DNA of 26,422 bases. It comes from Azolla pinnata. Its lineage: Eukaryota; Streptophyta; Polypodiopsida; Salviniales; Salviniaceae. The notes beneath the pieces were generated by a model. That model was not told the origin of the DNA. It made no database searches and saw nothing but the letters and a program-made list of their open reading frames with translations. Shown piece after piece: positions 7,609 through 18,335 of this stretch. The stretch is from contig JBBBWG010008668.1 of NCBI GenBank assembly GCA_037176905.1, positions 1 to 26,422 of the forward strand. Reading direction: 5' to 3'. The number at the start of each line of letters is the position of its first letter. The first letter of the stretch is position 1. The translations under genes were made by a program, and so were the position numbers.

Positions 7609-10600
7609 CTAGCAGTAAATGCCGAGTAAGTTCTTCGGATCGTCCATCATCCTCTTTGCGGCGTTCTTTTCCCATGTCAGCTTCATTGTTCCTTCCAAGG
7701 TTCCAGCCGGACATCCCTTGTGCGAAAGCTCGGCGACGAAATCGGCCTTGCCTTTCCTCTTGAATGCATGCACTGCATCTCTCAAAGGAATCACCCCATA
7801 ACCTAACAGATTAGAGAAAAAAAGAAAAAAACACATACAAATCTCAGTCTCTTTTTTTTGGAGTGTGTCAATTTCCCCCTAGCTTTTCATTCTTCCTTTT
7901 CTAACCACTAATCTGGGGGCAAAAACCCATACATGTACATAGTTTTAACCACTACACATGTTTTTCATTTGCAAGCTTCTCTGTTTACAGTATGTGTATG
8001 GTTTAGGGTGAATCCCATTGTGATCTGTTTTTTTTTCTTTTCTACGGGCCATCACGCGTTTACAGATCACAATTGGATTTTTTTTCTACTGTATGGTTTA
8101 TGCATCAGCCCCGTAAAAATGTTTTTTGTTTTGTCGTCGACAACTTTTTTTTTACCTAACACATTATCTGATGATTTGAGAAACTTTTGATCCACAATGC
8201 GAACCATAACATACTCCTTTACCAATCTCTTTATTGCAAACGTATCAAAGATCAGCGTCGGAAGCTCCTGACAAAAGAAAAAACCATTTTTGAAAGAAGT
8301 TCCAATTAAACTGTCTGTTCGTTCTCTTCTTCCCTACCATGCATATACAATTATCTTATTCAGGAAAACAGAAAAAAAAAACAACACAAGGGCGTAAAGA
8401 AAATCTATCTGTCACCTTCAGAGGATGCCAAACTGGATTCAGATTCTGGAATCTAACGGTTGTATATGCTTCTACGAATAAGTTGGAGCCAACAAATGAA
8501 ACACACCTAGTTGAAGCAAGCTGGTGAGTTAGAAAAATGCGAAATCTGTACTTCGCTGGTTCACAATCTTTTGGCAACATTTTTAAATGAGATTGATTAA
8601 GCCGGCACCCTTATGTGCACAAAAAAATCTTAAAGCTGCAAAAAAAATGAAGGTTACATCCATAACATGCATACACATGTAGTTCCCACTTCTAAAGAAC
8701 CATAGGTAGGTTTCTAAGGTATCCATCATCAAACATACTAACCGACCAAGTAAACCAGTTACGACTCTTTCTGATTTTCTCTGTGTAATCTTCAATGGTT
8801 TACTAACAGAAGGTATTTCTCGTAACCGATGGCTTTTCCTACTTTTACATTCGAAAGGATACCACACCTAGTATAGGATGGTTGTTTACAAATCCATATA
8901 AAAAGTGCCAAGAACCAAACTACAATCAGTCAAATACAGTTTTGGACTCCACAATCAATCAGCACGATTTTTTATTCTTATAAATTCTTTAGAACAAGTT
9001 CTCATTCTTTTTCTGGGACAAAACTTACGGATCGGAATAACCGTTTATGTTTGATGCTCTCAAGTTTCTTGCTCGGAGCACCGTGAACTGGAAATCCATA
9101 TTCAAAAGAAAATATTACTTCTCGTTTGAATTTACGAAATTCACTTCATGCCATGGGTAAGAAAGGTTCATATTGGAGGATGTAAAGCTAAAACCATTTA
9201 CCCGGAGATGCCAGCGTTTGTCCTCCTCGTCAAGGTCATCCAAGGAATTACATGGCAGAGCATCAGCCATTAATGAGAATGTTGCTGCGACAGGTTTATG
9301 ATCACTGCCATCAAGCTCATTACCAAGTTTGTATCATTGAAAAATATCAGCTTAATACATGTCGATGGATGTCAAAATAAAATAAAAAAGTATACCTTGC
9401 AGTAATACTTGGTGTTGATGTATACGAGAGCTGCTTTATATCACAGCCAGGAAGTGATGACCAGAGGATCCTATCGCACCATGCAGGCAGCCGTTTCGCA
9501 TCGTAAGTATTTTCAAGCTCCCTTTTCATCTATATAAAGCAGCAGCTCCAACAGAAAAAGGCTAAGGAAAAAAAGCTTCCAGTCTTTTACTACATCACAA
9601 ACACGTATCTCTTACCTTGAATGTTGGAGCAAAGGTTATCTGCCCCTCTTTAAATGAGTAGAAAGCTCTTCCTGCCATTTTCTCTTCTTTGAGCTGTTGA
9701 GGAATACAATGTTTTATGAAACATGGCTGAGAAAAGTTTTTTGAGTATCGTTTGATCAGACCAGTGATGCCTTTTACCTCGTCTAGCTTGAGCAAATCTG
9801 TGAAGTTCTTCTGGTGAATTTTCTCAACTAGTAAGCTCCAAACATCTTTCCTATGAACCACTCAGAAAATGCAAGGAGATGATATGATAAAACATAGAGC
9901 GCAATCTTAGAATCATGGCACTTGGATTCCAACATAATATGCCTTACTCCATTATCTTGCCGTTGCCATCAGAAGCTCCAACATTGATCCGATAGTTCAA
10001 ATCACCCAGCCAAAATAGGTGGTGAAACTGATTCAGTATGTCCATCTTTTCATCATTGATGCGCATATTCCCCACAATTTCTGGTGCAAACATTTAAAAA
10101 CAACATAAATATGGGTGCAAACATTTAAAAGCCACAGATAATTTGAGCAGGAAATTCAACAAATAATCGATAGAGCTAAGGTGCCCTGCCTCTACCAACA
10201 AAAAGGTCGGTTTAGGGTTTTAGGTTTAAGGCATTGAGCAAATGTGAAAATATATTTTTGTTCTACATCAAATATAAAGATTGGATTTTTGTTCTACATT
10301 AAATATTTTTGTTAATGCTCAAAGAACGGATTTATAAATCGCTGAAATACCTCTATAATCTTCATTCCTAGCTTTAGTTTGACCAACATGAGCAGCAAGA
10401 TGACAATTTACAAAGCATAACGATGTATCCCAAAACTGAAAGGAAGTTTTTGCCCAAACCATATTAACAAACGGAAAAAAAGGAAAACTGAAAAGACTAT
10501 GTTTTCCATAGAAAGTGAACGCTTCCTAACCTTGAGGGCAATGCAAACTCCGCCCTTATTTGCAATAACATTTCCGACACCAGTTGCTTCACTTCCACTT

Positions 10601-13000
10601 TGGATATCGGAAATAGCCTTCTGTTGAGCAGTGAAGTCAGTATATAAGCATCACATAAGATACTTATTCAATTTCTCTCCCTGTTCGGTCTCCCAGGAAT
10701 ATGAGCAGAAAAAATCTATCTCATTCCTAGGAAATTCTATGTCATCTGCAAAGAAAAAAATAATCGAAGAAGTTTGATATCTTTGTGTCCTTACTTCTGC
10801 ATCAACATGGGAAAACAAAGCTAGCCGCATTTGGCCTCTTGATAATGCATGGATAGCCTTGTAGTTAGATCCAAGGGCAGACCTGGTAAGCAAATACATA
10901 GTAATGCCATTGGAAAATAAACGTTTGAAATGATTAGAAAGGTAACAATTCCCAGCCAGCAAGGAAGCAACCATTTCCATACGTCAGAGTTGCCATCCAG
11001 TCTTTCTCGCAATCAGCATGTGGTGGACGAGGTGTGTATTCGCATTCCTATAAAGCCAACAAGAACAAAACATTTTAACATCTTTTACATTGAGAGTTTC
11101 ACATTCTAGCATATCAAGAACAGACATCATGTTTAGGTTGAAGAAATGTGCCTGAGCTCCAATGGCAACAATATCATATGTTACAGTAGCAGGTATCCAT
11201 GCAGATAGGTCATCATCCTGCAAATAATCAAAAAGTAAATCAACCACCTTGAACATCACCACTAAATATAGACATTTTTTATGTGTATATGATTTCCAGG
11301 AAGACAAGTCTCGTTTATTAATCTGAAGCCTACTTCGTCACATACAGCCTACTTCAAAAGTAGTTTGTCACGCAATTTCCCATGATTTTAAAATTTGTAC
11401 CTTTCAAGAAGCTTGTTTATTTATCTGTGTTTTATAAGGTTTTCTATTCATGTATATCTACCCACACGTGTTAATGTGTATACATGTATGTCTGTAAGTA
11501 CATATAGGCTTATGAATCCATCTACATGTCTGTGTGTATATGGAAATGTATCCATCTACACATAATATAATGTCGCCGACATGTTCGCTTGTATATGGGA
11601 TATGTTCAAACATAAACCAAGTAATATGCGGAGAGAAGAAAGGAACATACAGGCTGAGAATTCCCAACATTCCATGTACCAACAAATATATGCACCCTTT
11701 GTTCTGGTGCAGCAACTGCTGCTGCCAACTGCATTAGCACCTGCATGGAGAGTATAGAGATATTGAGTTAGGTAATGAACTGGATGATGAGGTTGTTCAT
11801 CAGGCCAACATCATAACTGGTTAAGGCTTACCTTTTGTGGAAGTCTCTTCTTCATATCTTTAGAGTATAATTCATACCAGTTTGCGTTCAGGCAGTTCAT
11901 CCTCTCTTTTCACCCAAGACAAGCCGAATCAGATTGGATATGGGCCCTGATTTTTTCAAATGAGTGATCCATGAAAACACAGCGCACCTGAACAGGCTTG
12001 CAATAGGTCATTGACAGCAATATCTTTGATTTGCCCAAGTAAATCCGTTCCAAAGAAGCTCTTGGAATATATTTGCATTGAGAGGATGGGGTCCTGCCAA
12101 TCCAAGGGAGGAAACAAAAGATTCTGAGTGCTTGCTCTGACTTTACATACTCATTATAAGACACGGAGATCTTTGTGGAATAAATCATTCTGCAGACCTT
12201 GTCATCGGCATTTAAGATAAATGTCCGATCGATTTTGAGGACCCCATCATCATCTGACTTCCCTTTAAGCTGCAAACAAAACTCAATATCAGACGCATAC
12301 TGATCATAATTTACACACTCGAGTCTGTCTAGAGCTTGAAAAATATCAAACCCGCCCATGAACATTTTACAAGTGATTTTGACGATCTAAACTAACTTTA
12401 TCCACTTCAACGAGGCCATCAGGCAAGCAAACATAGTTGATGAATTTCTTAAGCAATCCAAAACCTCACATTTTCTCTCTGATAATGAAGTACAGCTTCT
12501 GTCAATTTAGGCAAAGCTTTCCATAGGGGAAGAAAAGAAACAGCTGAAGGAGTATTAGTTGCTTGCCTCAAACGTCTTTCTGAGCTTTCCATTAATAGAG
12601 ATTTCGAAGATCGGGTTCTTGATAGCGGTCTCTGGAAAATATCTTCGCCGACATTTCCTCATCGCATGAATGACGATCTTGAGTCGGCATGTCCTCTTCG
12701 TGTTCGTGACCTGTTATCAGCCAAAATTCAAATCCTTCGAAAGAGAATGATGCAGAATTGGAGTGCAGAGATCAGAAGAAAAGACGAGAGACAACGAGTG
12801 AATCTCTGAGGATCAGATAAGCAAAACATGGCTTGAGAAGCGATTTAATGGAGAGGGAGACAATCTCGGAGAGAGGAATGGAATGGGTTCTTCTTCTTCT
12901 TCTTCTGTATACATACGAGAGCTCCATTAGAGCCAGAAGCGATGGCTTCGAGGTCAAAGGTCCGCCCACTTTCTTTAGCTGCAATCACTGCTCTCTCCAT
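7609..13000 (-). CDS. Inositol polyphosphate 5-phosphatase with N- and C-terminal C2 domains (21 exons)
   Basis: Predicted 663-residue phosphoinositide/inositol 5-phosphatase. Exons (5' to 3'): 13000-12917, 12710-12567, 12447-12397, 12269-12198, 12093-11988, 11905-11832, 11740-11651, 11217-11152, 11047-10983, 10882-10795, 10620-10531, 10435-10351, 10080-9948, 9850-9778, 9693-9616, 9529-9396, 9304-9202, 9087-9029, 8506-8416, 8267-8156, 7802-7609; the sum is 1992 nt. An N-terminal C2-like domain lies at about 33-170 (LKIVIHAM, NPIFEISINGK, DPILSMQIYSKSFFGTDLLG). The catalytic domain is at about 190-490: GTWNVGN, YDIVAIGAQECEYTPRPPH, both signatures FWLGDLNYR (361-369) and RLPAWCDR (446-453), then SDHKPV (478). 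A C-terminal C2 spans about 512-640 (VLRARNL, NGYSDP, NLNPVWHP, VRIVDQ). Removal of the 5-phosphate from membrane phosphoinositides is inferred; the C2 domains suggest membrane docking. Introns 2 and 8 have GC donors. Exon 3 and its acceptor are the weakest part. Confidence 0.9.
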
Positions 13001-13052
13001 TCCGACCTACAGAGACGAAGGAGGCGGGTTAGGGTTACCAATACGGAGCACG

Positions 13053-13062
13053 GAAAACCCTA
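13053..13062 (-). promoter_or_regulatory. Telo-box-like motif upstream of the phosphatase start
   Basis: AAACCCTAAT lies about 53 bp upstream of the ATG, with GGGTTAGGGTTA about 25 bp nearer. AAACCCTA is known as a plant telo-box in promoters and 5' UTRs. A role here is inferred only. Confidence 0.3.
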
Positions 13063-13186
13063 ATTTTGGATTGATGAATGGAAAGGCCGACATACACACA
13101 CCGCATCAGGAACAGATCAAAGCAAAAGCCCTGTGGTTTCCACCTCCTGATCTCTGCCTCTTCTTCCTCTTCTTCCTCTTTCAGCT

Positions 13187-13197
13187 ATCTATATATG
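13187..13197 (-). promoter_or_regulatory. Candidate TATA box of the phosphatase gene
   Basis: The minus strand reads CATATATAGAT about 190 bp upstream of the ATG at 13000. That would give a 5' UTR of roughly 150 bp. This rests on position and composition only. Confidence 0.3.
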
Positions 13198-13281
13198 CAC
13201 ATGTGGGCTGATTGTGATCTCCAATTCAATTGAAATACATACACATTGATGCTAGCTTTTTCAGATGATTTCTTCTGATCT

Positions 13282-13488
13282 GATTTCTTTTCAATCTATT
13301 TCATCAGCTATGTAGGTATTATGCAATGGTATGCATGATTGATTTGATTTGGAACTGATTAGTTTACTGATCTTGATTTCTTTTCAACCCATTTCATCAG
13401 CTATGTAGGTAGTGTGCAATGGGATGCATGATTGATTTGATCTGGAACTGATGAGTTCACTGATTTTGATTTCAGATCAAATGGATCT
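13282..13488. repeat. 93-bp tandem duplication upstream of the phosphatase gene
   Basis: The unit GATTTCTTTTCAA, CATCAGCTATGTAGGTA, GCATGATTGATTTGAT, GGAACTGAT starts at 13282 and again at 13375, with about 90% identity by eye. A third partial GATTTC start follows near 13469. Confidence 0.85.
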
Positions 13489-14724
13489 CAGTTCTGATTT
13501 GCACACCACATACATCTCCTGAGTATACACATAAATTGCTCTTTTGTATACATACAGTATTTTATATATATTATTTGTTATGATATCAATATGTGTGTGG
13601 AATTTGTTGGATAGAATATAGATCTGTGGATTTGATTGATTTTAGCCTCTTTTTTTGTCTTTTTTTGAGGTGTACTTCAAATGTACAAAAAAACAAGCCT
13701 TACATCTTTATTTTGCTGTAGATATTTTGTTCATACATTACATTTTGATGCCTACTAAAATTGGACATTGCAAATTAAGGCCCAGTCTTTTATCTTCCAC
13801 TAAGAATTTAACACCCAATCAATTCGGTTAATATAACATCGATTGATCTTATTCCTAATCACTTCTCGCTAATCGATTTTATTCGATCCCTTGCTATTGC
13901 TATTTTCTGATCGCTATTTGCTAATTAGTGGAATATAGCAATAGTAAGGGATTCCCTAATTGATCCTATCTTTCTCTTATTGATCGCGTCCAATCTAACC
14001 TCTTCTTATGTTCATCGATTCTTAACCCTCTTACTGCTGTTTAACTAATCGTTTCCTACTTGTCTTACTACGGTTTACTAATCAACATTCCTGCACTTAA
14101 ACATATAGACCAAATGTTTGGCTAGACTTCGAGATTGAGTCATTGCAACAAGTCGGTCATGATGCATTCCATGGATGCGCTTTATAGCTAGAGATTCGGG
14201 CATCTGTTCTGCTGAATCAAACTGTAAAATGAATGGAATGCTGTTAGATTTGAAGTAAGAAGGGTATAAAAACAACAAAGCCTTTTCTAGAAGCCCCTTA
14301 TATCGAACTCTGTATCTGGGACAATTTTGTTGAACTTATGACTTTGGAACCCGTTGCAGCACTTTGACGGAATCCTTATTTGGGGCGATGAGCTTACCGC
14401 TTAAAAACCAAAGCATTCGATGTCATAAACACTTCATATGGTCTATGTTTGCATATGATAGCAGCATAATCGGTGGTGTATTTCCACGACGACAAGAGCC
14501 CTTCATCATTCGACACTCTTAACAACGGTGGCATCATTATATGAAACTCGGGAAAGAAGATACAAGCAAATCAGTTGCTCTGAACTCAACGAGGGGTGGA
14601 TCTGCTTGATCGTCTCGTTTAGGGTTTCAGAGCAAGTCTTATCCGAAGCGACAATGCAATCGCTGCATGCTTCTTGATTAGGCGCTAGATTTGTTTCGAT
14701 CTGAACAGGCTCAGATCGTAGTTC
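13489..14724. other. Spacer between phosphatase and C2-protein genes
   Basis: AT-rich DNA with the partial fold-back copy at 13737-13900. The minus-strand C2-protein gene stops at 14725, so about 14500-14724 is probably its 3' UTR. Short ORFs (for example minus 14278-14078) show no recognised motif. Confidence 0.45.
13737..13900. mobile_element. Second, inverted and partial copy of the fold-back repeat
   Basis: Read on the minus strand, this interval contains GATTGGGTGTTAAATTC, TTAGTGG, CTTAATTTGCAATG and TAGTAGGCATCAAAATG in the same order as 6400-6538. Only one terminal arm (13737-13780, TTTTGATGCCTACTAAAATT) is recognisable, so the copy is truncated or decayed. Confidence 0.6.
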
Positions 14725-16132
14725 TTATTTCCATCCACCGCCGTTGTTGCTCCCGTAAGGACCATCGGAGCTGTTGAGGCTGTTATGATGAGCTTGCGGA
14801 GGACGCTGTTGTTCTGCACCCGCCTCTGTCTGCATCCAACAGACAAAGCGTATCCAATGTTAGCGGAATGTCGTGCTGATGAATTATCAGAGATATGGAG
14901 CTAGGCACAACTGTCACTGCTAACGTTAGCTGGGGCCCAACTCCGATTATCGTCAAACATCTGCCTTGGAAGCCAAAGCTCCCAGTCAGAGTTTGCTGGG
15001 AACCGAAACATTCTTGCTCGAGTTTCTTCTAACAGCTCATCTGTTAGCCCTCTATCTGTAGTCGTTAATTCAAGGTACGAAAATATGTATAGTTTGTAAA
15101 TCTGGTAATGCTAAACTGCATCCTGTTTTCAGGGAAAAAATAAAATAGAAACTGTAGGGATGGTTTTTGATCAAGACCTTGGGAACAAACTTCAAAGAGA
15201 CCTCAACGTGTCCTCGTGGATGTCCCGAAGGCCGGATCAAATCATAGTGCTTCGCCGGAACGTCGAGCTCCGAGAGCACTGCATCCAATGGTATCCTGGA
15301 TCAGGAGATCATCACCATCATCATTCATCAATTCATCATTCAATCAATTCATCATTCAATCAATTCATCATTCAATCAATTCATCAATTCATCAATTCAT
15401 CATTCAATCAATTCATCATTCAATCAATTCATCAATTCATCAATTCATCAATTCATCAATTCATCAATTCATCAATTCATCATTCATCATCATTCACCAT
15501 CAGACATGGCCAAACTTAGCGAGAAAAATAACATCGAATCACTTGGAAGAGTTGGGCAAATGTTTTTTTTTTAGTTTTTTTTTTTTTTTACGGAAACCTT
15601 ACACGGCTTCTCCGATAATGTCGTCCGCGCTGTGCTTGTCCTCGTCGAAGATCTTGATGGTCACATTCGCGCCCTCGTCGTCGTCGTCGTCGACTTCGAA
15701 GTAGAACGCCTGGTTCCAGACAGGATCGGATCCGCCGCCTGAGAAGCAGCATCACGCGAAACTCTGAATCCCCTCTTGCTTTCCCAGAAGAAATATCCTT
15801 CCCATTAGATACACGAGAATCGTAGCCGCGAAAGGCTGAAGATTAGCAAACAAGATACTATCCCTTACCAGGGAAAAAACAAACAATAAAGAGGATCTAC
15901 TTGCCTTCCAGGGTCTTGCTCTTTTGATCCTGGGTCTTGTACGAGACGACGGCGTACGGATCGTTCTTCCCTGCGAAATGCGCACTGGATCGGGATCACC
16001 GAAATGGGAAACCGAAAATAACAAGGAGAAGGAAGAATGGATGAGGGAGAGGGAATCCAGACCTAGGAAATCCACATTCCTCATGCCTTTCCCACCATGG
16101 AGATGAACTTTCAAGATGCCCAGGATAGCCAT
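14725..16132 (-). CDS. Small single-C2-domain protein (elicitor-responsive / 16-kDa phloem protein-like; 5 exons)
   Basis: Predicted 164-residue protein. Exons: 16132-16063, 15970-15905, 15738-15603, 15295-15178, 14829-14725; the sum is 495 nt with consistent phases. The start is MAILGILKVHLHGGKGMRN, as usual for the plant family of small C2 proteins. One C2 domain covers about residues 5-127: FLGKNDPYAVVSYK (first Ca-binding loop Asp), SDPVWNQAFYF, the acidic stretch DDDDDE, IKIFDEDKHSADDIIGEA (second Asp loop), then IPLDAVL and SLKFVPK. A Gln/His/Asn/Gly-rich tail ends NNGGGWK. It likely binds Ca and phospholipid at membranes. Intron 2 uses a GC donor (GAAG|GCAAGT). Intron 3 holds an octamer satellite. 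If intron 4 were retained, the frame would run to a stop at 15070. Family assignment is good; the exact orthologue is unknown. Confidence 0.88.
15322..15490. repeat. Octamer satellite (CAATTCAT / CATTCAAT) in intron 3 of the C2-protein gene
   Basis: About 20 units of period 8 alternate between CAATTCAT and CATTCAAT, in places making a 16-bp super-unit. It lies wholly inside the intron 15296-15602, about 30 bp beyond the acceptor of exon 4. The Ser-Ile-His-Gln ORFs across it are artefacts. Confidence 0.9.
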
Positions 16133-16156
16133 GGAAACTCACGATCTCGAAACTCC

Positions 16157-16178
16157 CTCCCTCTCTCTCTCTCTCTCT
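16157..16178 (-). repeat. (GA)n tract in the presumed 5' UTR of the C2-protein gene
   Basis: CT repeat on the plus strand, read as GA on the sense strand, 25-46 bp upstream of the ATG. GA-rich 5' UTRs are common in plants and are binding sites for BPC/GAGA-type proteins. Function here is inferred. Confidence 0.6.
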
Positions 16179-16302
16179 CACTGTTGTATCTTTTGTCTCA
16201 TGGGCCAATTTTGGTCTTACAAGATGTTAATATATCTTTCTTTCTCTCTTGTAAGTGGATCTGATCTCTCTGCATCCTATTGGCCTAAGAAGACGTTAAT
16301 AT

Positions 16303-16314
16303 ATATATATATAG
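16303..16314 (-). promoter_or_regulatory. Candidate TATA box of the C2-protein gene
   Basis: An alternating TA tract (minus strand CTATATATATATATTAA) about 170 bp upstream of the ATG at 16132. Position is plausible; no other evidence. Confidence 0.35.
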
Positions 16315-16675
16315 AGCAGAGCTTAGAATCTTTCGTCTCTTTGTCTTTGCATTCCATACATTTCTCGAAAGACAAGGGCCTCACTCGATGTCGTCCATTC
16401 CACGTTTTTTTTGTTTTGTTTTTTTTCACTGTAACTGATCAAAGGACAATTCAAGCAAACAAGTAAGGAAGGAAGGAGGTGCGATTCACAGATTGCTCGT
16501 GATCCATTTTTTTTTTGATTCGGTCAAAGCCTCAAAATTTCCCTAAAGTTCACATGGGACAAGTCAAAAGGCTCCCAAACAAAGATTCTCAGTGTAAAAG
16601 ATAGTACATTAAAGTTTAGTTCTTCTTATGTTTAGTTGGTATAATTAGTCTTTTCAAAGAAATTGACAACAAATT

Positions 16676-16748
16676 GCCGGCCTAGCTCAGTTGGTAGAGC
16701 GCAAGGCTCTTAACCTTGTGGTCATGGGTTCGAGCCCCATGGCCGGCG
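16676..16748 (+). tRNA. tRNA-Lys (anticodon CUU)
   Basis: A 73-nt cloverleaf. The acceptor stem GCCGGCC pairs with GGCCGGC, followed by discriminator G. The D-arm contains TAGCTCAGTTGGTAGAGC (A box). Anticodon stem CAAGG/CCTTG encloses loop CTCTTAA, giving anticodon CTT. The T-arm is ATGGG TTCGAGC CCCAT (B box GGTTCGAGCCC). No intron and no encoded CCA, as expected for a nuclear gene. CAACAAA just upstream is the CAA motif seen at many plant tRNA starts. Confidence 0.97.
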
Positions 16749-16792
16749 CTTCTCTGATTTGGTCTTCAACTATAATGTGGTTCAAGTTTATT

Positions 16793-17025
16793 TTGTGGTG
16801 GATTTGTTGATGCATGTAAATTTGTTTGTTCTTTTGTGGTTTATACAAGTGTTCTTCTTCTCATTCAAAGTCACTCTCAAAGCTGAGCATTATTAGATGA
16901 TTGCAGTTTTGTAAATCGATGCGTGTGGTGGATTGATTGACGTATGTAAACTGTTCTTTTGTGGTTATATACAAGTCTGACAAAGTCGCTCCGATAAGGC
17001 AAGCATTCGATGATTATAACTTGTA
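16793..17025. repeat. Degenerate tandem duplication downstream of tRNA-Lys
   Basis: GGTGGATTTGTTGATGCATG, then TTCTTTTGTGGTT, ATACAAGT, CAAAGTC and GATGATT recur at about 16793-16915 and 16924-17025 with indels. Neither copy contains a tRNA-like sequence. Confidence 0.6.
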
Positions 17026-17657
17026 ATCAGCATCGTGCTCCCGTCAGATGAGCGGATACGCAAACATTATTGTCCGGACGTCTTGTCTCGTGAGCCATAT
17101 CGGCCCGAGAATACGTTTTTTTTCAAGTATATTTGTTTCGTTCTCTTCTCTTCCCTCGGCTCTGTTTCCGTGGCGAGATTTTTGCAGTCGAATCGTTCTG
17201 TAGCCACGCCCGAAATCATTTGCTGTTGCGCGATCTTCGAGTTCTGCACAAGCGGCGCAGAGTGCAGATGGATCGCACTCGATTCCCTCGGTCTCGGCGG
17301 CCATCGTTCACAAGTCCGTGCTTACTCTAGGCTCATTTACTCCATCGCTCTGTTAATGTCAGGTATCTGCAACAGCTCAGCTCGAACCCATCCCAAACTG
17401 GCTCGAGCTCGAGACTTATTGACTTGTTTCGGTTCAGCGGCTTGGAGCCGTTTAAGCCGATCAACACAACTTTTGTCCTGTACAGAAACAAAATTGTGTC
17501 AAAAGAGCTGTTTGTCTGAATTTGAAGCCCCAGTTTACGTCTTAACCTTGTCTGAACTCGCTTAAAGCTCCGGTTCTGTTTAAACAGCTCCGGCTTAATT
17601 AAACAAAACAGTTTGGCTTGAGATCTCCGTAAGACACGATCGATACGCTCTTCAAGC
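17026..17657. other. Spacer without a supported gene
   Basis: ORFs are open on both strands (for example plus 17035-17565) but composition and content give no recognised motif and no matching splice sites. Repeated CTCGAGCTCG, GTTTAAGC and AGCTCCGG words suggest a decayed element. Confidence 0.35.
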
Positions 17658-18306
17658 ACCACAACATACACATGCATACACACCGCACATGTCCATACAC
17701 ATACACACATTACACATACTGAACACACACAGACGCACATACATACCTACACACATGCATGCATGCATGCATTCATAGGCGAACATACATGCCTACACAC
17801 ATGCATGCATGCATGCATTCATAGACGCACATGCATACCTACACACATGCATGCATGCATGCATTCATAGACACACACACATGCATACATACATACACAC
17901 ATGCGTGCATGCACGCATACATACATACAGACACACACACACACGCATATACATACACAGATGCACACATACATGCACACATGTGCACACATGCACGCAC
18001 GCACGCATACATACATACATACATCGACGCACATAGACGCGCATGCACACATGGATGCACACATAGATGCACACACGCATGCATTCATGCACACATACAG
18101 AAACGCACACATGCATGCATGCATACATACAGACACATCATACATACATACACACTCACATGCATGCGTGCATGCATACATACAGGAACGCAGACATGCA
18201 TGCACGCATACATACATACACTCACATGCATACATACATACGCTCACATGCACGCATGCATACATACATATGTGCACACATGCATGCATACATGCATTCA
18301 TAGATA
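17658..18306. repeat. ACAT/GCAT/ACAC tetranucleotide satellite with a 46-bp higher-order unit
   Basis: About 650 bp of alternating ACAC, ACAT, GCAT and CATA units with very many CATGCA/TGCATG words. A 46-bp unit (CCTACACACATGCATGCATG, then CATTCATAG) starts at 17746, 17792 and 17838. All six frames are partly open because the repeat has few stops, so the Met-His-Thr and Cys-Val ORFs are not genes. It ends 29 bp before the ClpT start codon. Confidence 0.95.
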
Positions 18307-18335
18307 CATCTCCCTGTTTCTTCGTTCCAGTGGCT

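Noticed and set aside
9160..9202. Continuation of phosphatase exon 17 past CGG|GTAAAT
   Set aside because: The frame stays open briefly, but the C2 strand VLRARNL in exon 18 joins exactly in phase at the GTAAAT donor, so read-through is not needed.
11458..11737. ORFs with Tyr/Ile/His-rich content between phosphatase exons 7 and 8
   Set aside because: Lie mostly in an intron rich in TATA/CATGTAT words; the only coding part is exon 7 (11740-11651).
15322..15490. Possible CRISPR-like array
   Set aside because: Units are contiguous octamers with no unique spacers, in a plant intron.
15160..15704. Plus-strand ORFs with Ser-Ile-His-Gln repeats
   Set aside because: Octamer satellite in the intron of the minus-strand C2-protein gene, flanked by antisense of its exons.
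17035..17565. 176-codon plus-strand ORF as a gene
   Set aside because: No recognised motif; mixed composition, both strands open and no promoter or splice support.
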